From assembly GCA_026197095.1 (NCBI GenBank), contig JAPHTF010000201.1, positions 1 to 35,911 of the forward strand: a stretch of DNA of 35,911 bases, in the 5' to 3' direction. The stretch is from Gammaproteobacteria bacterium. GTDB lineage: Bacteria > Pseudomonadota > Gammaproteobacteria > UBA6429 > Thiohalophilaceae. A program made the translations under genes and the position numbers. The notes beneath the pieces were generated by a model. It was not told the DNA's origin and made no database searches. It was given only the letters and a program-made list of their open reading frames with translations. Of the stretch, positions 8,087-19,350 are shown piece after piece (position 1 is the first letter of the stretch; each line of letters starts with the position of its first letter).

Positions 8087-8917
8087 TTAATCAGAAAACT
8101 CAACAAGATAACCACCAAACTTACGAATATTTATTACGCCGGTATCGAATATCAGGTACTGGCCTTTAATACCCTGTAACACACCTTCAACCTCAGGTGT
8201 TTTATCAAAGCTGAGTGATTTTATTTTTTCTGGAAATTTTTCTATAGGAAATTCAATACTGATTTGCTGTTCATCAAGTAACTGAATTTCTGATTTTCCA
8301 TATTCTCTTTCAATTTCGTTTATTTCTACTTCAGATGCTTTAATTAAATCAGAGCACCTGGCAGCAAGATCAATATGTTCAGGCTTGCCTTTAAGCATTT
8401 TACGCCAGTCGGTACGATCAGAAACATGACTTTTCAGGACTTCTTCGAGCTTACCGGACAGCAGGCGATTACTTACTTTAAAAATAGGCAAGGCTTCACT
8501 TGCACCCTGATCCATCCAGCGAGTGGGTATTTGACTGCCGCGTGTAATGCCCACTTTTATACCTGAAGAATTAGCCAGGTAAACATAATGTTCCTGCATG
8601 CAGTGCTCTTCACCCCATGCAGGTTCACGACATGTCCCGAGGTGATAGTGACAGGTTTCCGGTTTCATAATACACATATCGCATTTTGCCAGCGACTTGA
8701 AACAGGGATAACAAAATCCCTGGTTATAATTTTTACTGGTCTTGCGTCCACACTCTATACAGTGAATTTCACCAAGGTATTTGAGTTTTACCTTTTCATC
8801 AATATATTTATTTAATGGAATAAGTTCATCGTCGAGTGGTAACTGGTATTGAACAGGTGACCCCGGAGTTGCCCCCAGCGTTGTCAGCATTTTGTTTATG
8901 TGGCCTGTAATTTTCAT
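8087..8917 (-). CDS. DUF2797 domain-containing protein
   Basis: A 276-residue cytoplasmic protein of the DUF2797 family, function unknown. The N-terminal third carries a cysteine-rich zinc-ribbon-like region (CIECGRKT, then CYPCFKSLAKCDMC, followed by further Cys/His). The middle segment YVYLANSSGIKVGITR resembles the GIY-YIG-like strand-loop motif of this family. The gene converges with the barrel gene; the two stop codons lie within the 8-bp palindrome TAAGCTTA with only 2 nt between the reading frames, so no separate terminator fits. It looks unrelated to the transport cassette. The start is set by the first ATG of the frame; no strong binding site is visible. Confidence 0.8.
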   Translation of the reverse strand: MKITGHINKMLTTLGATPGSPVQYQLPLDDELIPLNKYIDEKVKLKYLGEIHCIECGRKTSKNYNQGFCYPCFKSLAKCDMCIMKPETCHYHLGTCREPAWGEEHCMQEHYVYLANSSGIKVGITRGSQIPTRWMDQGASEALPIFKVSNRLLSGKLEEVLKSHVSDRTDWRKMLKGKPEHIDLAARCSDLIKASEVEINEIEREYGKSEIQLLDEQQISIEFPIEKFPEKIKSLSFDKTPEVEGVLQGIKGQYLIFDTGVINIRKFGGYLVEFSD

Positions 8918-9056
8918 AGCAGTATTTTCGCATAATCAGTGAATGAGTGCGATCCCTTCATGCAGATTGAAATATCATTGTGACTAATATCAGTAATTAT
9001 TTAATTAACCTTACTCTTTTCTTGAATTGAATAGGTGTGTGAATTATCACAAACTG

Positions 9057-9247
9057 GACTTTGGAACAGTAGCTACTGATATCTCTAGTGTGAGGTATCA
9101 GAGGCTCAAGCTATTAATTACATACATGAGGAAAAATTAAAGTATTGATCCAGTAACACCAGATACACGAAAGAAATTTTTGTCTTTAAGTAAAAATATT
9201 GCAGAGGTATTAAAGATAATTATAGCCCTCATGAAGAGGGCTTTTTT
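9057..9247 (+). ncRNA. candidate small RNA ending at an intrinsic terminator
   Basis: A + strand transcript of about 190 nt is suggested by three aligned signals. TTGAAT (9022-9027) and TATCAC (9045-9050) are 17 nt apart. A 10-bp hairpin follows, CTGATATCTC (9076-9085) with GAGGTATCAG (9092-9101), including one U-G pair and a 6-nt loop; CAGTAGCTACTG (9067-9078) overlaps it as an alternative dyad. A terminator hairpin with six T lies at 9225-9247. No + strand gene explains the terminator. The transcript is inferred and the promoter boxes are only moderate matches. Confidence 0.35.
9225..9247 (+). terminator. intrinsic terminator
   Basis: GCCCTC (9225-9230) pairs with GAGGGC (9236-9241) around ATGAA and is followed by TTTTTT (9242-9247). 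On the - strand the same hairpin lies 24 nt beyond the hemE stop but is followed only by a broken T-tract. It may therefore act in both directions, but is better formed for a + strand transcript. Confidence 0.7.
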
Positions 9248-9264
9248 ATAGGTATGATGCTGAC

Positions 9265-10329
9265 TTATTTATGATAGGCAGGACTTAATTCATGCACCGC
9301 CTCAATAAAGGCTTTGGCATGTTCCGGATCTACAAACTGATGAATACCATGTCCTAAATTAAAGACATGGCCTGAACCTTTGCCATAACTTTCAAGAATA
9401 GTGGCTACTTCTTCACGAATACGTTCAGGTGAGGCATAGAGCACACAAGGATCCATGTTGCCTTGTAATGCCACTTTATCTCCAACACGTTCACGTGCAT
9501 TGCCAATGTCTAACGTCCAGTCTAAACCTAATGCATCAGCACCTGTATCTGCCTGGGCTTCTAACCACTGACAACCACCTTTACTAAACATGATAACGGG
9601 CACTTTGCGGCCTTCACTTTCACGCTTTAAACCATCCATGATTTTTTGCATGTAGCGTAATGAAAATTCTTTGTAATCACGTGTTGTGAGGACGCCACCC
9701 CAGGTATCAAAAATCATGACAGCTTGCGCGCCATGTTCAATCTGCGCATTGAGATACTCAATAATCGTGTCAGCCAACTTATCTAATAAAAGGTGCATAA
9801 GTTGTGGCTGATCATAGAGCATGCCTTTTACTTTAGCGTATTCTTTCGAGCTGCTGCCTTCAACCATGTAGGTCGCAAGTGTCCATGGACTACCGGTAAA
9901 ACCAATCAGTGGGACACGGCCATCAAGTTCGCGGCGAATCATAGCAACTGCAGCCATTACATAACCAAGCTCTTCATCCATTTGGGGCTTAATCAGATTC
10001 TCAATATCTGCTTTGGTACGTAGCGGACGCTCAAAGCGCGGACCTTCACCTTCAGAGAAATATAAACCGAGTCCCATTGCATCGGGAACGGTCAAAATAT
10101 CCGAGAAGAGAATGGCGGCATCAAGTGGAAAACGATCTAAGGGCTGAATCGTGACTTCAGTGGCAAGTTCTGGTGTTTTACATAATGTCATAAAGTCACC
10201 GGCTTTAGCACGGGTGGCTTTATATTCAGGTAGATAACGACCAGCCTGGCGCATCATCCATACCGGTGTCATGTCTACTGGTTCTTTTAGTAGAGCACGT
10301 AAGAAACGATCATTTTTTAAATCTGACAT
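9265..10329 (-). CDS. hemE: uroporphyrinogen decarboxylase
   Basis: Cytoplasmic enzyme of haem synthesis that removes four carboxyl groups from uroporphyrinogen III to give coproporphyrinogen III. The product has 354 residues, the normal length. The N-terminal active-site motif [10 protein letters not shown] (about residues 27-36) and the second signature [16 protein letters not shown] (about residues 143-158) are intact, as is the Asp in [12 protein letters not shown] that contacts the pyrrole NH groups. The start [14 protein letters not shown] matches the family. Only 8 nt separate the start codon from the long inverted repeat upstream, and no standard ribosome binding site is visible. It is the last gene of the gltB-gltD-hemE series, an order I recall from Pseudomonas. 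Confidence 0.97.
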   Translation of the reverse strand: MSDLKNDRFLRALLKEPVDMTPVWMMRQAGRYLPEYKATRAKAGDFMTLCKTPELATEVTIQPLDRFPLDAAILFSDILTVPDAMGLGLYFSEGEGPRFERPLRTKADIENLIKPQMDEELGYVMAAVAMIRRELDGRVPLIGFTGSPWTLATYMVEGSSSKEYAKVKGMLYDQPQLMHLLLDKLADTIIEYLNAQIEHGAQAVMIFDTWGGVLTTRDYKEFSLRYMQKIMDGLKRESEGRKVPVIMFSKGGCQWLEAQADTGADALGLDWTLDIGNARERVGDKVALQGNMDPCVLYASPERIREEVATILESYGKGSGHVFNLGHGIHQFVDPEHAKAFIEAVHELSPAYHK

Positions 10330-10337
10330 TTTTATAA

Positions 10338-10481
10338 ACCACAGAGGTCGCAGAGGTACACAGAGAAATTATAAAAATTTAACCGTGTCTTCTTAAGTTA
10401 TAAGAAAAATTATTATTTAATTACACCACAAAAGTTTGGAGACAGAATTTTAACTCTGTGTACCTCCGTGGCCTCTGTGGT
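10338..10481. repeat. 144-bp element with 28-bp imperfect terminal inverted repeats
   Basis: The left arm (10338-10365, beginning ACCACAGAGGTCG) and right arm (10454-10481, ending GCCTCTGTGGT) are inverted copies that match at 25 of 28 positions. The AT-rich interior is 88 nt. The element fills nearly the whole hemE-gltD gap, leaving 8 nt on each side. Arms rich in CACAGAG are a motif I recall from intergenic repeats of many environmental bacteria; it may be a miniature mobile or palindromic repeat. No transposase is present in the window. Confidence 0.7.
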
Positions 10482-10489
10482 GAAAATTT

Positions 10490-11914
<1,425 letters not shown>

Positions 11915-11920
11915 TTAGTG

Positions 11921-11937
11921 GCCGGTTTAAATCCGGC
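11921..11937 (-). other. intercistronic stem-loop between gltB and gltD
   Basis: GCCGG (11921-11925) pairs with CCGGC (11933-11937) around an AT-rich 7-nt loop, with partial extension outside across a bulge. No T-tract follows in either direction, so it is not a standard terminator; it may protect gltB mRNA or tune the ratio of the two subunits. The role is speculative. Confidence 0.35.
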
Positions 11938-11987
11938 ACCTATAAATTATTTAAAACTGTTGCGTGTTGAATGCTACAGAACTGAGT

Positions 11988-14900
11988 CTATGCTGCGGCG
12001 CTTTGTAAGTCTGTTAACAATGATTCCATTGATGCTGCTTTTGGTTTAACTAACCAGAAATGGCAAAGTGAATCAGCAAAGTTATCCAGAATATCCTGGC
12101 CGCGTTGACTTCCTGTTTCTTTTACATGCTCAACGATGACTGAACGTAAATGACTACGATAGGCTTCCATTGATTCCGGAACAATACGTTCAATGTCAAT
12201 ATCCTGGTTAGTACGATTGTTAAAGTTATTGTTTTCATCATAAACGTAAGCAAAACCACCGGTCATACCTGCGCCAAAGTTCACGCCTGTTTCACCCAGT
12301 ATGGTAACAAGACCACCGGTCATGTATTCACAACCATGATCTCCGATGCCTTCAACAACGGTGTGTGCGCCTGAATTACGAACGGCAAAACGTTCACCGG
12401 CTAAACCTGAAGCAAACAGTTTTCCGCCTGTTGCACCATACAGACAGGTGTTACCAATAATCGTTGTTTCATGGCTCTTGAATACACTACCTTTAGGCGG
12501 ACGGATAGAAAGTTTACCGCCAGCCATGCCTTTACCCACGTAATCATTAGCATCACCTTCAAGGTTCATGTGTAAACCACCGGCATTCCATACGCCGAAG
12601 CTTTGGCCGGCAGTGCCTGTTAAGTTCAGCGTAATTGGGTTGTCTTCCATACCGAGGTTGCCATGACGTACTGCAATTTCACCGGATAAACGTGCACCAA
12701 TAGAACGGTTAATGTTTTCAACCTGGTAGCTGAATTCGCCACCGGATTGACTTTCAATCGCTTTGAGTGCATCCGCTACCATTTGCTCTGCTAACTCGCC
12801 TTTATCAAAAGGTTCGTTTTTAGGTTCAACACAGAATGTGGGTTTATCTTTTGCAATACCGGCATCAGATAACAAGGGTGATAAATCTAATGAATTTTGC
12901 TTAGCTGTAGTCCCTTCTAATATTTCTAATAGATCCGTGCGCCCAATAAGATCCGTTAATTGCTTGCAACCAAGTGATGCCATTAACTCGCGCACTTCCC
13001 GGGTGATAAATTTAAAATAGTTTGTCACCATTTCAACTTCACCAATGAAGTGTTTTTTACGCAAGATTTCATCTTGTGTTGCAATACCAGTTGCACAGTT
13101 ATTTAAATGACAAATGCGCAAATATTTACATCCCATGGCAACCATTGGACCCGTGCCAAAACCAAAACTTTCAGCGCCTAATATCGCTGCTTTAATCACG
13201 TCTAAACCGGTTTTCAAACCGCCATCAGTTTGCAAACGCACTTTACCGCGCAAGTTATTTGCACGAAGAATTTGATGTGTTTCAGTTAAACCGAGTTCCC
13301 ATGGACCACCCGCATATTTAACCGAGGTTAAAGGTGATGCACCTGTGCCACCGTCATACCCTGAAATAGTGATTAAATCGGCATAAGCTTTGGCGACACC
13401 TGCGGCAATCGTACCCACTCCGGCTTCAGAAACAAGTTTCACTGACACTAAACCGTCCGGGTTCACTTGTTTTAAATCATAAATAAGCTGTGCCAGATCT
13501 TCGATAGAATAAATATCATGATGGGGTGGTGGTGAAATTAACGATACACCAGGTTTGCAGTAGCGTAACTCTGCAATGTAGTCGTTAACTTTATGCCCCG
13601 GTAATTGTCCACCTTCACCAGGTTTTGCACCTTGGGCAACTTTAATTTGCATAACTTCTGCACTGCGCAAGTACGCTGGCGTTACACCAAAACGACCGGA
13701 GGCAACTTGTTTGATTTTTGAACGTTTATCAGTGCCATACCGTTTAACATCTTCGCCACCTTCACCCGAGTTAGAGCGCCCACCAAGTTGATTCATGGCC
13801 TGGGCAAGTGTTTCATGTGCTTCAGGTGACAAGGCACCAAGTGACATCGCAGCAGAATCAAAGCGTTGCACGATAGTTTCAAAAGGTTCTACTTCATCAA
13901 TGTTGATGGCTTTAACGTCATCACGTAATTTTAAAAGATCACGTAAAGCGATAGGCGCACGATTATTTACCTGGTCAGCATATATTTTATATTTTTCGTA
14001 ATCACCTGATTTAACCGCATCTTGCAGCGATTGAACAACATCAGGATTGTAAGCATGGTCTTCACCACCATGAACAAATTTTAATAAACCACCTTGATCA
14101 ATATTTTTACGCGAGTTCCATGCGAGTTTACAAAGTATACGTTGCTCTGCTTCGAGTTCTTCAAAACGACTGCCTTGAACACGATTAGTTGTACCTTTAA
14201 AGCAAAGGTCAACGACAGCTTGATTCAAACCTACACACTCAAATAATTGCGCACCACGATAGCTGGATATGGTTGAAATACCCATTTTAGACGTGATTTT
14301 GTATAAGCCTTTATTGATTCCTTTACGGAAATTCTCATCCAGCACCGTGGCATCAAGCCCGGTAATTTCCCTGGTACGGATCATGTCATTTAAACAAGCA
14401 TAGGCAAGGTACGGATAAACAGCCGTCGCACCATAGCCAATTAAAGTTGCGAAGTGATGTGGGTCACGTGCGGTTGCTGTTTCCAGCACAATGTTGGCAT
14501 CACAACGCAAACCTTCTTCAATTAAGTGGTGATGCACTGCACCTGTTGCAAGTAAAGCATGCACCGGACGTGTATCTTCACTAATGTCTTTATCTGTTAA
14601 GATAATTATGACTTTACCCGCTTTAATGGCGCTAGAGACTTTATTATTAATATCAATAAGTGCTGATTTTAAATCAACGCCTTCTGGATAATTTAATGAG
14701 ATTGTTTCATTTGAGTAGTCACTATTACTGTTACCGAGTTCAATCATCTGTGTGAACTTGGTATGAGATAACACTGGTGAGTTCACTAATAAGCGTGCAG
14801 CATGTTCTGGTGTTTCTTCAAACATATTTTGTTCACGGCCAAAACATGTTTCAAGTGACATAACGATTTGTTCGCGAATGGGATCGATCGGCGGATTAGT

Positions 14901-16502
14901 GACTTGTGCGAACTGTTGACGGAAGTAATCAAATGGTGAACGCTCTTTACGAGACAAAACCGGGAACGGAGTATCATCACCCATTGATCCAATAGCTTCT
15001 TGTCCATCTTCACCTAAGATACGGATAACTTGATCGCGTTCTTCAAAACTCACCTGGAAAAGCTTTTGATACACATTTAATGTATCGGGCTCCATGGTGT
15101 CCGCACCATTTTCAGCAGTGAGTTGTGATTCAAGATGAATGGCATTTTCTTTCAACCATTTTTTATAAGGCTGCGCACTTTTCAGGCGATCATCAACCAT
15201 TTTAGGCAGAATTAACTCACCGGTTTCCGTATCAACAGCAAGCATTTCGCCCGGCTTGAGGCGGCCTTTTTGTGCAACATCCTCAGGTGCATATTGATAG
15301 ACACCAATTTCAGATGCGATAGTGATGTGACGATCTTTAGTGATCATCCAGCGCGCTGGACGCAGGCCATTTCGATCCATACTACATGCCGCATGACGAC
15401 CATCGGTTAACACGACACCGGCTGGACCATCCCATGACTCCATGTGCATGGAGTTATACTCATAGAAGGCACGCAGGTCGGCATCCATGTGCGCAACGTT
15501 TTGCCATGCAGGTGGAATCAACAAGCGCATGGCACGGAAAATATCCATACCACCGGCAAGCAAGGCTTCGAGCATGTTGTCCATAGAGTTTGAATCTGAA
15601 CCACTCATTGATACCAGTGGACGTACATCTTCCATAGGAATATGCGGGCTTTCAAATTTATGGCCGCGGGCAACTGACCAGTTACGGTTCCCCTGAACAG
15701 TATTAATTTCACCGTTATGCGCTAAATAGCGGAAAGGTTGTGCTAAACGCCATTGTGGCCAGGTATTAGTCGAGAAGCGCTGGTGGAAAACCGCCAGTGC
15801 CGTTTCAAAATTTTCATTATTTAAGTCTTTATAAAAGACAGGCAGGTGCTCTGGCATAACCAGGCCCTTATATGAAATAACTGACGATGAAAGACTCGGG
15901 ATATAAAACATTGCATCGTTTTTTTCGAGCGCTTTTTCGCTACGGCGGCGAGCAATGTACAGATGTCTTTCGAACGTTGTGCTGTCCATGCCCTCTGCAG
16001 CATTAACAAAAATTTGTTCAATTAAAGGAAGTGATTTTAATGCTTCTTCACCACAGGCATCTTTGTTGACGGGGACGACGCGCCAGCCAGCCACTGCCAA
16101 GCCTTCTTTACTCAACTCAGCTTCGAGTTGTTTGCGTGCAGCGTCAGCTTTAGTTGTATCTGTATTCAGAAAGACCATGCCTGCTGCATATAAGTCAGAG
16201 AGCGTGTATCCAAGTTCAGAAGCGACAGTTTTGAGGAAGCTGTCTGGTTTTTTCAGCAATAGACCACAACCATCACCTGATTTACCGTCTGCTGCAACAG
16301 CACCTCGATGAGTTAAGCGGGCAAGGGCATCAATGGATGTTTTTAATAGCCAGTGACTCGGCTTGCCGTCCATCTGTGCCATGAGGCCAAAACCGCAGTT
16401 ATCACGTTCAAATTCAGGGCGATAAAGTCCGCCATTCATACCAGAATAATTCGTGTGTGTTGATTCAGGGTTGTTTTTATTTTTCGTCACTATCTTCTTC
16501 AC
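11988..16502 (-). CDS. gltB: glutamate synthase [NADPH] large subunit
   Basis: Large (alpha) subunit of glutamate synthase; transfers the glutamine amide to 2-oxoglutarate. The 1504 residues show the standard order: N-terminal class II glutaminase domain, central domain, FMN-binding synthase domain, C-terminal GXGXG beta-helix. The catalytic N-terminal Cys of the mature enzyme is Cys36 in RDNCGFGL, so residues 1-35 would be a removed propeptide, longer than the 11 or so residues in E. coli as I recall. The 3Fe-4S motif is [12 protein letters not shown] (Cx5Cx4C). The longest frame starts with GTG at 16502; ATG at 16439 is an alternative that gives a 14-residue propeptide. Neither has a strong binding site. 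The start is therefore uncertain. Confidence 0.96.
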   Translation of the reverse strand: MKKIVTKNKNNPESTHTNYSGMNGGLYRPEFERDNCGFGLMAQMDGKPSHWLLKTSIDALARLTHRGAVAADGKSGDGCGLLLKKPDSFLKTVASELGYTLSDLYAAGMVFLNTDTTKADAARKQLEAELSKEGLAVAGWRVVPVNKDACGEEALKSLPLIEQIFVNAAEGMDSTTFERHLYIARRRSEKALEKNDAMFYIPSLSSSVISYKGLVMPEHLPVFYKDLNNENFETALAVFHQRFSTNTWPQWRLAQPFRYLAHNGEINTVQGNRNWSVARGHKFESPHIPMEDVRPLVSMSGSDSNSMDNMLEALLAGGMDIFRAMRLLIPPAWQNVAHMDADLRAFYEYNSMHMESWDGPAGVVLTDGRHAACSMDRNGLRPARWMITKDRHITIASEIGVYQYAPEDVAQKGRLKPGEMLAVDTETGELILPKMVDDRLKSAQPYKKWLKENAIHLESQLTAENGADTMEPDTLNVYQKLFQVSFEERDQVIRILGEDGQEAIGSMGDDTPFPVLSRKERSPFDYFRQQFAQVTNPPIDPIREQIVMSLETCFGREQNMFEETPEHAARLLVNSPVLSHTKFTQMIELGNSNSDYSNETISLNYPEGVDLKSALIDINNKVSSAIKAGKVIIILTDKDISEDTRPVHALLATGAVHHHLIEEGLRCDANIVLETATARDPHHFATLIGYGATAVYPYLAYACLNDMIRTREITGLDATVLDENFRKGINKGLYKITSKMGISTISSYRGAQLFECVGLNQAVVDLCFKGTTNRVQGSRFEELEAEQRILCKLAWNSRKNIDQGGLLKFVHGGEDHAYNPDVVQSLQDAVKSGDYEKYKIYADQVNNRAPIALRDLLKLRDDVKAINIDEVEPFETIVQRFDSAAMSLGALSPEAHETLAQAMNQLGGRSNSGEGGEDVKRYGTDKRSKIKQVASGRFGVTPAYLRSAEVMQIKVAQGAKPGEGGQLPGHKVNDYIAELRYCKPGVSLISPPPHHDIYSIEDLAQLIYDLKQVNPDGLVSVKLVSEAGVGTIAAGVAKAYADLITISGYDGGTGASPLTSVKYAGGPWELGLTETHQILRANNLRGKVRLQTDGGLKTGLDVIKAAILGAESFGFGTGPMVAMGCKYLRICHLNNCATGIATQDEILRKKHFIGEVEMVTNYFKFITREVRELMASLGCKQLTDLIGRTDLLEILEGTTAKQNSLDLSPLLSDAGIAKDKPTFCVEPKNEPFDKGELAEQMVADALKAIESQSGGEFSYQVENINRSIGARLSGEIAVRHGNLGMEDNPITLNLTGTAGQSFGVWNAGGLHMNLEGDANDYVGKGMAGGKLSIRPPKGSVFKSHETTIIGNTCLYGATGGKLFASGLAGERFAVRNSGAHTVVEGIGDHGCEYMTGGLVTILGETGVNFGAGMTGGFAYVYDENNNFNNRTNQDIDIERIVPESMEAYRSHLRSVIVEHVKETGSQRGQDILDNFADSLCHFWLVKPKAASMESLLTDLQSAAA

Positions 16503-16513
16503 CGGATAATCAT
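16499..16513 (-). other. four-codon upstream ORF overlapping the gltB start
   Basis: On the - strand ATG ATT ATC CGG TGA ends by overlapping the GTG proposed as the gltB start (GTGA). Such an overlap can couple translation, and would help if GTG at 16502 is the real start. It may be chance. Confidence 0.25.
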
Positions 16514-16579
16514 CGTGTCGTATATCTAGCCTGGCGCTCAGAGCTTAGTGCTGGCACGGCAAGCTTGTCGTAAATCAGT

Positions 16580-16623
16580 CCATTTTGGTGGAAAAATTCC
16601 AGCGGGGACGCTGGGTAAAATGG
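16580..16623 (-). promoter_or_regulatory. nested hairpin at the 5' end of the gltB leader
   Basis: On the - strand, CCATTTT (16617-16623) pairs with AAAATGG (16580-16586). Inside this lies CCAGCG (16609-16614) with CGCTGG (16599-16604), loop TCCC, followed by AATTTTT. The outer stem begins at the predicted transcription start. The inner hairpin plus T-tract resembles an attenuator, and the outer stem could stabilise the transcript or compete with termination. No known riboswitch is recognised. Confidence 0.45.
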
Positions 16624-16629
16624 CCAAGC

Positions 16630-16658
16630 AGTATACAGGCAGAGGCCTTTTGCTTCAA
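16630..16658 (-). promoter_or_regulatory. sigma70-type promoter of gltBD
   Basis: On the - strand TTGAAG (16653-16658) and TATACT (16630-16635) are 17 nt apart. The start would be near 16623, giving a leader of about 120 nt before the GTG at 16502. Confidence 0.6.
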
Positions 16659-16785
16659 TCCAAAAAGGGGGTTTGCAAAGGAAGATTTCCTTCCTTGAAG
16701 ACCCTTATATCTGCATTGAAATAAGGGAAAAAAGCATCTAAAACAATAACTTGTTATTCGAACAATTAGAGTAACAATGAGGTTA

Positions 16786-19029
16786 TTAGTTCAACTCAGC
16801 ATGGATGGCACCAAAACTCCGTGGCCAGGGTTTTGCTTTTTGTACCGTCTGGGGGAGCTGGTTAATCGCCTGTTTTGCTTTTGAATAGCCGTCATAACTA
16901 CCATGAACCAATATATACCAGTCCTTACCATCACGAAGGCGATGAAAGTAAACGGCTTTGCCTTCTAAATCATGGCGCTTGATAAATGCCTGGATGGCTT
17001 TCTTATCGGTACCGGCGGCTAGTTGTAAAGTGTAATGGCGGGGATCCTGGCTCCATAACCAGCCTTCCTGATTGGCTGTTACAATTTTAGCGGGAGCAGA
17101 AACGGCACTCGCGATAGGAGCAGTTTTCACCTGAGTTTCCCTGGGCAAGGAGGGAATAATACTCGCAAATGAACGTATCCAGGGTTTGGCCACACCTTTG
17201 GGTAATTGTGCTGCGGCTGTTTGCGCGGCAGATTTTGTTGGGTAGACACCATAAATTAAGGTATACCAGTTTTTACCACGACGTTTCGTTTTAAATGACG
17301 CGGCATCATTATTTAAAGAGTATGTTTTTAGATAAATGGGCAGTGAGCTTTCCTGGTGCGTACCTAATAATTGCATAGTGAAATAATTTTTATTTTGTTG
17401 TTTTATCCAGCCCTGATCATATAAACCGCTTGTTTGTTTAATGGCTGCTGGTTTTGTTGGCTCTGCTTCTTTAATATCAGGCGACGTTTCTTTTTGAATA
17501 CTATTTTCTTGTTCAGGTTTAGTTGCCGGGATGTTTTGATTTTTAGTTTTATTATCTGAAAGAATATCTTTTTTTGCTGAAACAACCTCAAAGCTAATGG
17601 TATTTGATTCTATATTCTGAACAGGATCAATGACTGTTACTTTCCATGTATCGTTTTGCATACCCACATTAAGGATTAAATTAATATAGGTATCGCTGGT
17701 AAAAGTTACTTGTGTTTCAGCAAGGATCTTTTCATTGCCTGTCCAGTTGATTTTTACTTTTTGTCTTGCATTAAAGCCTGTTCCACTGATGGAAATTATT
17801 TGACGTTGTTTACTTCCGGAAACCGGGTTAGGATTTATTGATAATAACTGAATGCCAGCTAATTCTTTTTTAGGTGTGTTAGCCGGTTCAGTTTTCTTTT
17901 GTATTTTTATTTCCGGGCTATTTTCAAGTGAAAACTCAATCGTTTTCTGTTCTGTCTTCAGAGGCTTTGTAGCATTTTGTGATTCCGGGGCACTACTTAC
18001 ATCAGAAATGGCTTCTGCACCAGTTGGTTTAATTTCTGTTTGTTTAACAACCTCAGTTTCAGGTATCGGTTCTTCAAATAAGCTATTAATTTTATCCTGG
18101 AAAAGTAAAGCAGTAACAACAATAGCCAGAGCAAAACCACCTAATAGGATATTGCGTAAGTTTAAATTTGAAGTTTCATGTATCAGTTCATCATCTATAT
18201 CAGATTCGTTGGATGATGTCGGCTCGGTATCATCAAGTAAATTCTGATGGGCATAATCATTTATTCTGGCAGGTATGCCTTCAGAGGCTTTGAATATTTT
18301 ATTAATCAGTTTTGGAGTAAATGGGCTGGTACCATCAAGTCCGGCAACTGCCAACCGATGTCTTAAGTACTCTGCAGTTTGAACCTCATCTAATGCGGGA
18401 ATTTCCATGCTATGGGTCACGCGTTCTTTTAACGAATGAATCGCAGGAGCTTCCAGCATGACCTCAATTTCTGGTTCGCAAAATAAAATAATACGAAGTG
18501 TTGTGTGTTGATCTGAATGGTGTTCAGCAAGATAAAGCAATGCTTGCAAGGCATCTTGTGGTAATTCGTGTGCATCATCAATCAACAGGATAGGTACATT
18601 TTCTGATTGATGTATGTATTCGAGTTGAGAACTTAAGACTTCAAATAGTGCAGCAGGATCATGCGGAGGCTCTGTGATGTTAAATCCAAGTGCAACTTGT
18701 TGTAACAGTTGGCTGGCATCCATCATAGTATGAGACTGAATTTCACATATCTGCCATTCTTCTTGCGCGGTATTTATAAAATGTTGTTTAAGGCTGCTTT
18801 TGCCAATGCCGCGTTCGCCGGTAATGATAAGTAACAGGTTGCCGTACTGGGTATAATGTTTGAGTAGTTCGAGTCGCTCAGTGAGTGCCGAATTTGAGTA
18901 AAAAAAGCGATCGTCTTGTCGCGTAGAGAAGGGTGCTTCAGTTAAACCGTACGCAGCCAGATAAGTAGGTTCAACGCGATTAAGTTGCTCCAGACTGGAT
19001 GGATTATAATTATTGGTATCATAAGTCAT
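16786..19029 (-). CDS. DamX-like AAA ATPase with IPT-like and two SPOR domains
   Basis: A 747-residue single-pass inner-membrane protein. The cytoplasmic part is an ExeA/DamX-type AAA ATPase with Walker A GERGIGKS (residues 71-78) and Walker B ILLIDD (147-152). A membrane helix follows at about 292-310. The periplasmic part has a low-complexity linker, an IPT/TIG-like immunoglobulin-fold segment (about 391-483), a Lys/Glu/Pro-rich linker and two SPOR repeats (about 546-622 and 665-741) that share the NWYTLIYG/DWYILVHG core. SPOR domains bind denuded peptidoglycan at the septum, so a role in cell division is likely, as for DamX. The place downstream of aroKB supports this. The second SPOR copy and the IPT-like part are unusual compared with E. 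coli DamX. AAGGATC before the ATG supports the start. Confidence 0.85.
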   Translation of the reverse strand: MTYDTNNYNPSSLEQLNRVEPTYLAAYGLTEAPFSTRQDDRFFYSNSALTERLELLKHYTQYGNLLLIITGERGIGKSSLKQHFINTAQEEWQICEIQSHTMMDASQLLQQVALGFNITEPPHDPAALFEVLSSQLEYIHQSENVPILLIDDAHELPQDALQALLYLAEHHSDQHTTLRIILFCEPEIEVMLEAPAIHSLKERVTHSMEIPALDEVQTAEYLRHRLAVAGLDGTSPFTPKLINKIFKASEGIPARINDYAHQNLLDDTEPTSSNESDIDDELIHETSNLNLRNILLGGFALAIVVTALLFQDKINSLFEEPIPETEVVKQTEIKPTGAEAISDVSSAPESQNATKPLKTEQKTIEFSLENSPEIKIQKKTEPANTPKKELAGIQLLSINPNPVSGSKQRQIISISGTGFNARQKVKINWTGNEKILAETQVTFTSDTYINLILNVGMQNDTWKVTVIDPVQNIESNTISFEVVSAKKDILSDNKTKNQNIPATKPEQENSIQKETSPDIKEAEPTKPAAIKQTSGLYDQGWIKQQNKNYFTMQLLGTHQESSLPIYLKTYSLNNDAASFKTKRRGKNWYTLIYGVYPTKSAAQTAAAQLPKGVAKPWIRSFASIIPSLPRETQVKTAPIASAVSAPAKIVTANQEGWLWSQDPRHYTLQLAAGTDKKAIQAFIKRHDLEGKAVYFHRLRDGKDWYILVHGSYDGYSKAKQAINQLPQTVQKAKPWPRSFGAIHAELN

Positions 19030-19056
19030 AAGTATTGATCCTTAAAAAATTATAAC

Positions 19057-19311
19057 TCAGATAGGTTGATTCTGTCCCTGCATAAAGACAACTTTGAAGC
19101 CCCGTTTTAATTGTGAGTCTCGTACACGTAGTAAAGCATCTTCAGCCGCTTCGCGGTTTTCAAAGTGGTCGCGTTTAACGCGCCCAGAGCGACCTTGCTG
19201 ACCCCATTCACGAACTAAGGTCCAACCATCAAGTAAATCTTCCAATAATAATAATTGGTAGTAACGTGAAGGCTTGTCCTCTAGAGCCGGTATTTGCATA
19301 TATATCCGCAT
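19057..19311 (-). CDS. small WGR domain protein
   Basis: An 84-residue protein made up almost entirely of a WGR domain. The name-giving motif is present as VREWGQQGRSGR (about residues 33-44), followed by the usual FENREAAEDAL helix and a C-terminal RGFKVV strand. In larger proteins such as PARPs and MolR the domain is associated with nucleic-acid binding; stand-alone bacterial copies have no settled role. It lies between dgt and the damX-like gene, 39 and 27 nt away, so it is probably co-transcribed. An internal ATG (residue 5) may be the true start. The domain call is good; the function is unknown. Confidence 0.8.
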   Translation of the reverse strand: MRIYMQIPALEDKPSRYYQLLLLEDLLDGWTLVREWGQQGRSGRVKRDHFENREAAEDALLRVRDSQLKRGFKVVFMQGQNQPI

Positions 19312-19350
19312 AATTATTTATATACAGTTTTCTCTTCAGGTTAACCCGGT

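Larger units (their letters stand above)
8918..9264. other. 347-bp gap without a convincing protein gene
   Basis: No ORF of normal quality was found. On the + strand one frame runs open from 9009 and is interrupted by a TAA at 9138-9140 before continuing to 9250, so a decayed coding remnant is possible. The stretch also holds a promoter-like pair, strong dyads and an intrinsic terminator, all consistent with a + strand RNA, listed separately. Confidence 0.5.

Noticed and set aside
15955-16311. Open frame of 118 codons on the + strand inside gltB.
   Set aside because: Antisense to the conserved glutaminase domain; no family features.
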